Part shown: piece after piece, positions 57,242 through 64,000 of the stretch
Layout of the letters: each line of letters starts with the position of its first letter
Position numbering within the stretch: the first letter of the stretch is position 1
NCBI GenBank assembly: GCA_014526335.1
Contig: JACTAT010000002.1
Location: 2,207,609 to 2,271,608, forward strand
DNA from: Chrysaora quinquecirrha
Taxonomy: Eukaryota; Cnidaria; Scyphozoa; Semaeostomeae; Pelagiidae
Length of the DNA: 64,000 nucleotides
Direction of reading: 5' to 3'
Translations under genes and position numbers: made by a program
Notes under the pieces: generated by a model
Told to the model about the DNA's origin: nothing
The model's database searches: none
What the model saw: only the letters and a program-made list of their open reading frames with translations

Positions 57242-57297
57242 TTAATCACCCGTCCCATTTCTTGACGCATAAGCCCCAACAGAACCAACAGGACCAT
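57242..57297 (-). CDS. Possible alternative terminal exon of synaptotagmin-like gene
   Basis: After an acceptor TTTCCAG the sequence reads (G)AT GGT CCT.. encoding DGPVGSVGAYASRNGTGD then TAA. An AATAAA on the minus strand follows at 57002-56997. Its phase fits the donor at 61384, so it could replace the last C2 exon. It might equally be 3' untranslated sequence of the gene or chance. Confidence 0.25.
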
Positions 57298-57512
57298 CTG
57301 GAAATAACAAATGTTACCAATGCTAGTCAAATAGCTAGATCAAACTTGCCTTAAACACTGCATTAGTACAATAAAGCAAAGAAAGCGTTTCGAATAAAGA
57401 TTAACAAATCAAAGTACAAGCAACAAAACCATCAGACCAAATAAAAAAGTTTCAAGAAAATTTCACATAATTCTAGTTCTATGCGTTTATTGCTTGACAC
57501 TATCACCCACTG

Positions 57513-57938
57513 TTAGGCCCTGGCCATTTGCTTGTCAAGCAAAATGTTTGACCGTTTGGCCACGTCCAAAAACATGGCTTGTCCAACATATTTTGCTTGC
57601 GTCCAGCAAAAAATGTTTTTCAACTTTTCCAAAAACATCACACCACAAAATTTGCTTACTTTTGCTTTTCAAGCAATGTTTGGTCGTTTGGCCGCTTTTC
57701 CAACATTGCTTGTCAAACATTTCTTTTGTTATTATCATGCTTCAACAACTTGCAACATTTCGGCACCTAGCAAAATTCCTTAACAACAAGACGTTCGTGC
57801 TTGCGCATTAACGAAGGCTTCGTTCTTCCGAAATGTTGGACAAAAATGTTTTGGACGTGACCAAACGGTCAAACATTTGTTGTAAAGCAAACTGAAAATG
57901 TTGAACCAACAATGTTTGATCATTTGGCCAGGGCATTA
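57513..57938. mobile_element. GGCCCTGGCCAA-family MITE
   Basis: The ends TTAGGCCCTGGCCATTTG and CATTTGGCCAGGGCATTA are inverted. The interior is full of CAAACATTT / AAATGTTTG and GGCCACGTCC words. The overlapping frames at 57494-57811 are artefacts of the repeats. Confidence 0.75.
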
Positions 57939-58336
57939 GATTCTACAATAATTGCGTTGGATGCTCGATTTCAAGGCAAAGCAAAACTCGTTATGATCCA
58001 ATATAGTGGACTTGAAATCTAATGCAGTTGTCATCCTCAAATAAAAACTCAGTTACTTTTCAAAAACTTCATTTTTCAAGGCAACAGAATTTGCGACTGG
58101 TTGACTATCAGATCTGCCCTTAGTGAGAATGTCAAGACCATGGAAATACCCTATATAGACCACGAATCAACAAAAAAATTACAGCCCACCGAGCCTACCT
58201 TATCAAAGTCACACGGCACATTATAAATACTAGAAAGCTACCAAATATGTCGATATCAAATATAAGTGCTACAAAATAATAAGAAAGGTCCATAATATAC
58301 CAAATATCATTTCAACCTGGCCGGAATGTCTTGCAG

Positions 58337-61300
58337 TTAATCTTTGTCGATCTTTGGTTTGTCAAATACAGGGAAAACAGCAGTGACGTCACCATCATTC
58401 AAAAGTTTCTGCCAGTACTCCGATTGAGGCTTGATCACAAAACTTCCAAGAAAGATATTCTTTTTTAACACGCGTTTAGCTTTCAAAACTATTTTCAGGC
58501 TAATGTCCGGTAACAGATTGTCCGGCACTTCAAATACAAGGCTGTCACCGAATTCTGGACGCAGTGTTCCTTGCCTGGCTTTAGTTTTAAGTTTCTTCAT
58601 TGGTTGGTCATCTTGGTTTACAGCCGTGATTGTAACGTACGATTCTGGAAGCAAAAAAAAATACGGTTTCTTTCAAAAACGCGCAGGAGCAAAGCCGAAC
58701 TATTTTGTGGTTAATTGGAAAAAAGAAAAAGGGCATTTAACTGACTGCTGCGTGTAGAAATGTTATTTTGGCAGCGAAGAGATAAATAATAAACCATGTA
58801 GGAACACCGCGATGCGAGAAACAACAAAAGTCGCTTGTCCTGTCATGCAGCCCATTATTCTCAAGGAATGGCTAAGTTGTGCGAAGCTGTGCCTCGCTTT
58901 GCATGCTTTGCCGTGCTACACTTGTTGTGCTATTTATGGTTCCTACGCTAGGTTATGATATGATTTATCTTATTATGTGTTTCATAATGTTATGTGTGCT
59001 ATGCTGCTCGTTCTACGCAATATTCTCTGCTGTGCCATACAGTAAATCCCCACATATAAGAACCAACAAAATAAGAACCTTCAGGCCGATTTTTTGGAGA
59101 AAACAATGGACTAGACAATAGCCTATTGTTCATTAAACAATACCCTGAATAAAAACTCAAAGGTTCTTATATGCAGGGATGTACTGTATCTGACATGCCA
59201 TGCCTGCCAGGCTGTCTCATGCTCTAATATCCAATGCCATACCATTGTATCTAATGTTACCCTATACTTTGTTATGCTTTGCTTTGCATATCTATGCCAT
59301 ACGTTTCAACGCCTTGCCATGCTATGCTATGCTATGCTATGCTATGTTATGCTATGCCATGCTATGTTATGCTATGCTATGTTATATTATGCTATGAAGT
59401 CTAACACTAGGCTATGCTATGTCATGCTATGCTATGATATGCTATGCCATTTTATGCTATGTTATGTTATGCTATGCCATGCTTTGCTATGCTATGCCAT
59501 TTTATGCTATGCTATGCTATGCTATGCTATGTTATGCTATGCTATGCTATGTTATGCTGTGCTATGCTATGTCATGCTATGCTATGATATGCTTTGATAT
59601 GTTGTACTTTATTATGGCTTTTTAACACAGGCAATGTTGTGCCATACCATACATGCTATACTTCGCTAAGCAATGCTATGTCACCTACACAATGCAATGC
59701 AATGCAGTGCAATGCAATGCAAGCCCGTGCTCTGCTTTGCTAGACCTTTCTTTTGCTAGACTATGTTGAAATGACTCAAAAAATGCTTTTGAAACGTATT
59801 CGCTTCGTCAACGCCCCTAAGCCACAAATGCTTCAGCATAGCATTAACAAAAAGCGCATTTGAAAAACATGCAGATAATAGGCTTTGAAAGATGGTTTTT
59901 ACATTAAACTTTGCGTGTACAAGAATAAAAACAGCATTATGCCAATCAATGCTATCGCTTTTAAATGCAATTTCTCAATTTTTCATTTACACGCAACTTA
60001 AAAACCACAGGAGCAGGTAAACTTAAGATAGAAAACAAAAAATATAATTAACTTTTTGCGTGTAGCATAATTGAAAAGGCAAAGGCAAATAACACTTTGC
60101 GTAGTCAAAGCGCTGTGTCTGCATTACCCAGGGGGGTCACTGGACTTGTTTACACCCATGTTTATACCAAAATCATGAAAAACGATACCCTTTTGGGCAG
60201 CAAGTCCCCAGTACCCAAAATATATAAAGTACACCCCCCGGGCTGCGTTAGTAGACAATTTAGTTAATCGTTGTACGTATAGTTTCATGTTTTTGTATCA
60301 AAATTTAAAACCTCGCTTTGTAAGACCAGAATCTAAATGTTAATTTAATGGAAAGGCGGCAGTAAGGAATTGAAAAGCTGAAATTAGGCTGCATGATCAG
60401 AGAACCAACGACAATTCAGCGGAGCTAAAGAACCCAATAAAATGGTCGAGTAACTCTCCAAGTCATACAACCAAAGGCTCTCCTCCCATTTGGCTTTGTC
60501 CTTGGCCATACCGATTGGTGTTTAAAACACAATGCTAATTCAGCTTCTCTTTCTGATTGGTGTATTTCGAGCCGCATCTGGGTATTAATTCCGCCTTAAT
60601 TCATTATTTCGGTCTGTTTCTGTCGTTCATACTCTGAGGAGTGTCAGAAGAAAACAAGCTTTTAAGTATGCCTACAAATGTTTCCGCTGTTTATCGCAAT
60701 TTTTTGGCCATGTTAAGCCTTATTAGCCATACATACATTTGCATATTTCTTGAATTGCATATTTTCTTGAATGAAAAAAACGAAATGGTCGAGAAACAAA
60801 ATGGTCCTTTCTAAAGGCCCATTTCCACTTCGTTCGCATTCGCTGTTCGCTAGTTTGCTAGCGAATTCGCAGTTCGCCGCTCGCTTGCGAACAGAATAAA
60901 GCCTTCGTGATCAATTTTAGGCCATAAAAAAGTGAAACTTTTGCGAACTTTAGCTCGACTTGCAGCGGAAATTAAAATCGCTTCGCATTCGCCATTTTTC
61001 GATGGCTAGCGAACAGCGAACAGCGAATGCGAAAGAAGTGGAAATGGGCCTTAAGAAGCAATATGAGCTCGTTCGAAGAAAGGAATCTTCGATATAGCAG
61101 GCATTTGAGTTAGTGGGTGTAGACACTTATTATTTTCCTCCCACTCTTTCGGAAACAGCTTCTTACAACAACATTAACATACAGCTGTTTCCTCAGAGTA
61201 GCTACTATGGAGCAAACAGCAACCTGTTGTTGTGGTTGTTCGGGTAACTGTTGGTTGTTGTTTGCGAATAGTACGAGTCGTGTAATAAGTCTAGGTGTCG

Positions 61301-62866
61301 ACTGTAAAATACAACCGGAATCGATGCATTAGTTGCAAAATAGATGAGTGAGAATAACATTAACTTGAATTCATAATTAATACCTTCTTTTTCTTTACTT
61401 TCATCTGCGGGTATAATATCTGCCTCAACAACAACAACAGTTAACGTCCAATCTTCACTGTCGTATTCTATACTCAGTTTCACACTACCCGTCTCAACTT
61501 CCTGTAATAAGAAATTAAATTATCAAATAAGGTTTCCATCCTAAATTTTTGCTGTGTTTCTTAAGAGAGGCTTCCGCAAAATACTGTTCTCTCCTTTGTT
61601 TTTATTTAGGGTTTACGAAGGGAATTCCGGGAATAATTTCCTTAGTTACTGCAGCTGACCATAAACACGTTGAATTCGTTGAACTCTCGCACTAAGTAAA
61701 TTATTCCCAGAATTCCCTCTGAAAATCCTTAATAAAAACAGGAGCTGATAGAAGCGGCCGCCATATTTTGCAGAAGCCTCTATAGCTGGTGAATTTGTTA
61801 TGTCTCTCCTCGGATCCCCCTGACACACTTTTTGCATTTGAAGCGATTTCCAGATTCATAATCTAGAAGGACTGGTGGCAGAGGCGACGAAAACAAACTT
61901 GGCATAATTAGAAACAAAGGATTTCATACGGTATTTCCTAGAATACAAGGCCTCATTGGAACGACTGCCCCATGGAATAAGCGCCCCCTCCTCCTCAAAA
62001 CACGGAGAACTGACATCATGGTGGCACGGTATGCAGAGATAAAGAATTTCTGTGTTTGTTTACCATCAACATTCATGTTTGTGTAATCAAAATATTGTTG
62101 GATGTCGACATTGAATGAGCACCTCCATCAAATTAGCGCACCTATCAAAGGTTAGGATTATAAATAAGCGCTCGGGGCACTTATTAAAGGGAAAACGGTA
62201 GCCTAACAATGATATTTCCGATCGGTGTAAAGTCATGGGTCATGATAATCGGGAAGGTACAGCTCTAAAAGCATTGTCAATGTCCGAATATCTTTTGCTA
62301 TGAAATATGACTATAGTTTTAGTTTGGTTCACCCAGTGACTTGGAATCTGAACAGAATCATCACAGGAAATCTTGAATCTCCAAATGCATATCAATGAAT
62401 ATCAAACTAAAAACTTACCAAGCCAATCAGAGGGTTGTACGATTTCAGTTTGCGTTTTATAACATGTTCTTTACCAATTTCCAACCCCAACGAATTGAGA
62501 GCTATAATTATTTGACCAATTCCATCTTGTTTTGTCCATCTGTTCATTTCATATAAATAAAGAAACAGTCTTTGTTTGTTTAGTTCTTCTCTTTCTACTT
62601 TGAACTCGATTGCGTCATTGAAAGTAGGCCAAAACCCAGCACGAACTAATTTGGTTTTGTATTCATGTCCCATTAAGTCTTGATGTAATGGCAATGCCTT
62701 TGCAACTACATAAGAATATGCATAGCCACTGAGATCACGTACAGGAACGTCTTCGGCTTCCATTATTGTTATCATAAGCATTTCACTGCAAAATAGAACC
62801 ACAAAGGCTATCAATACAATATGATCTAAAATATACGTGTGCGTTTAACTAAAATAAATTACAAAA

Positions 62867-62947
<81 letters not shown>

Positions 62948-64000
62948 TCCTAACTAACTGACTAACTAACTAACTAATCAACGATCCTAAAAAGGGCGGC
63001 TTACACTAGTGCTTTTACTCCACTCGCAAGTTAACGCTTCAAGAGAATTTTATACAAGGAAAAAAATAAGACGTCTTTGAATGACTGAAACATAAAGATG
63101 AAAGAAAATATGAAGCTAATATACCTGACTGAATCATAACGAACGACGAATTTCAACGAGCCAAGCTCTTCCTATTGAAAAAGAACGTTTCTTGGTTAAA
63201 AAATCAAATTTTCAAAATTCAGAGCGAGCAAATTACAGGAATCGCCCTCAGGATACAGTGAGTTGGATGAACAATTAATCGAAGAGTCCAAGTGAGAAAA
63301 CGAATTCTTTTTGTCTACACAGAACAGTTGTATTCCGCATCTATGGGCATAAATTCTGTCTCAATCAACAGTTTCGATCTGTTTCTGGCGTTTATCTGTA
63401 TTCTAAGGAGAGTCAGATGAAAAAAGCTTTTAAAGTAGGTCGAAGGATGTTTCCGCAATAGACCTTTTTAAAGAGGTCTGGGTCGGCGCGATATTTTTCT
63501 GGAAGATGGCCAAGATCTTGAGTAAGTAACTCTGCGTGTAAAGGCCAGTAGGCCAGTAGACTGCGGTCGCTTAAGGAGAGGTAGTGCAGCAAATTGTTCT
63601 TAAAATTCACAAACAATTGAAGACAAAGAGAGCACCGTGACCCGTTGAAACCAAGTCTTTAACACTTGAGGCAGTTAAGACTCACAAGATTGTCTTAAGG
63701 TTTGCTAGCCTGAGTTGCAACGCACAAATAGCTACACGATGTATCAGAATATTTACTTACCATGACTTTAAGTTCGTTCTTTCCTGGTTGTATTCTTTTG
63801 AGTTTCTTGCCAGGTTTTGCTCCTTTAATTTTCAACTTTTCAGCTTCTTTTTTCTTCTTCTTTCGCATTTTTTTACATCGGCAGTAACAGCAACAAATAA
63901 TGATGATTAACACAACAAATGCAGCCAATCCAGCGATAATATAATATTTGTTCTTCACCCAGATACCTTTCGCCTTCCCAGTTATGTCGCTTACTATGGA
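58337..64000 (-). CDS. Synaptotagmin-like protein with two C2 domains (5' end off window)
   Basis: Visible exons: 64000 (cut)-63761, 63171-63125, 62785-62419, 61501-61384, 58644-58337. All phases match, giving about 359 residues in the window. The order is: a short lumenal stretch, the membrane segment YYIIAGLAAFVVLIIII, a Cys cluster (likely palmitoylated) and the Lys-rich linker KKMRKKKKKEAEKL, then C2A (LGSLKFVVRYDS..LMITIMEAEDVP) and C2B (GSVKLSIEYD..WTLTVVVVEADIIP). Such proteins tether vesicles and drive Ca2+-regulated or Ca2+-independent exocytosis. C2A seems a poor Ca2+ binder: loop 1 has RDLSGYAYSYV, without the Asp of SDPYV, and loop 3 reads YEMNRWTKQD, lacking two usual Asp residues. 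The start codon lies beyond the window. The synaptotagmin subtype is unclear. Confidence 0.8.
58880..59625. repeat. ATGCT pentanucleotide microsatellite
   Basis: A dense run at about 59310-59600 of ATGCT with ATGTT, ATGCC and ATGAT variants, with looser units back to 58880. A period of five makes every frame read the same peptide (MLCYA), so the long overlapping frames are artefacts. It is in the last intron of the synaptotagmin-like gene. Confidence 0.92.
59038..59188. mobile_element. MITE with TACAGTA..TACTGTA ends
   Basis: Inverted ends of about 27 bases (TACAGTAAATCCCCACATAT and its near complement ending GGGATGTACTGTA), then AAGAACC. The TA at both limits suits a Tc1/mariner-type target. 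It interrupts the ATGCT-rich tract. Confidence 0.8.
59688..59725. repeat. TGCAA pentanucleotide run
   Basis: About seven consecutive units of CAATG/TGCAA with one G substitution, next to the ATGCT tract. Confidence 0.8.
60814..61052. mobile_element. Foldback MITE with about 40-base arms
   Basis: AAGGCCCATTTCCACTTC at the left mirrors GAAGTGGAAATGGGCCTT at the right. The arms continue through TTCGCATTCGCTGTTCGCTAG. The interior keeps repeating TTCGC/GCGAA, so most of the 239 bases can fold on itself. Confidence 0.85.
61566..61781. mobile_element. Foldback MITE with about 85-base arms
   Basis: AGAGGCTTCCGCAAAATA at the left and TATTTTGCAGAAGCCTCT at the right are inverted. The match continues through the TTTTTATT and GAATTCC.GGGAATAATTT blocks with a roughly 40-base central loop. 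It lies in the intron between the two C2-coding exons at 61501 and 62419. Confidence 0.85.
62867..62978. repeat. Perfect CTAA tetranucleotide microsatellite
   Basis: About 27 units of CTAA, nearly uninterrupted, with one TTCC break and one CTGA near the right end, in the intron before C2A. Confidence 0.95.

Larger units (their letters stand above)
53779..58336. other. Spacer between FAM117-like and synaptotagmin-like genes
   Basis: The first 200 bases should hold the FAM117-like promoter. The interval then contains the MITE at 55061-55438, the TTAG tract at 56040-56210, a MITE at 57513-57938 and the 3' flank of the synaptotagmin-like gene with a minus-strand AATAAA at 56997-57002. The open frames at 53828, 54007 and 55690-55957 have no family resemblance. 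Confidence 0.45.

Noticed and set aside
57494..57811. 105-residue plus-strand frame rich in CLVVWPL-type words
   Set aside because: It is translation of the GGCCCTGGCCAA-family MITE in several frames.
59200..59625. Three long overlapping plus-strand frames reading MLCYA repeats
   Set aside because: A five-base repeat without stops is open in all three frames and gives the same peptide; there is no gene here.
62867..62978. Interstitial telomere array
   Set aside because: The unit is CTAA/TTAG, not the animal telomere repeat TTAGGG.

Overview
This window is animal nuclear DNA. It is AT-rich, its protein-coding genes are split into short exons with GT..AG introns, there are no operons, and introns and spacers are full of small inverted-repeat transposons. 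The gene set (PAXX, boule, a FAM117/GLCCI1 relative, a synaptotagmin-like protein and the cilia-associated MDH1B) fits an invertebrate metazoan. An anthozoan cnidarian (coral or sea anemone) is my best guess from protein style and repeat content; nothing in the window proves it.

Layout. (1) 845-2326, plus strand: an intronless MDH1B-type gene. (2) 2665-5072, minus strand: a seven-exon PAXX-like DNA repair gene, tail to tail with MDH1B. (3) 8706-18291, minus strand: a complete boule/DAZ-family RNA-binding gene in 11 exons. (4) 19317-22289: the left part of a large inverted-repeat element with internal minisatellites. (5) 22790-39404: a second, nearly identical copy of 4727-22289. It holds only the first two PAXX exons, a second complete boule gene and a fuller version of the inverted-repeat element, whose right end lies near 39886. 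(6) 39889-43923: gene-free, repeat-rich spacer. (7) 43924-53778, minus strand: a FAM117/GLCCI1-like gene in six exons. (8) 53779-58336: repeat-rich spacer. (9) 58337 to the window end, minus strand: a synaptotagmin-like gene with one membrane segment and two C2 domains, cut off by the window edge.

The dominant structural fact is the direct duplication of about 17 kb. The two copies are identical over long stretches. Most small differences are homopolymer lengths, clustered in patches where one copy is consistently longer or shorter. Three larger differences also exist (336 bp, 392 bp and one 221-bp repeat unit). This pattern fits two haplotypes laid end to end by an assembler at least as well as a recent real tandem duplication. 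The second boule gene should therefore not be counted as a paralogue without read support.

The genes are unrelated neighbours rather than a pathway: NHEJ repair (PAXX), germline RNA regulation (boule), a cilia/flagella-associated dehydrogenase homologue (MDH1B), a glucocorticoid-induced-transcript family protein and a membrane-trafficking C2 protein. Exon joins were worked out by hand from splice sites, reading phase and family resemblance. The PAXX terminal exon and the two boule microexons rest on phase and motif logic and need transcript data.
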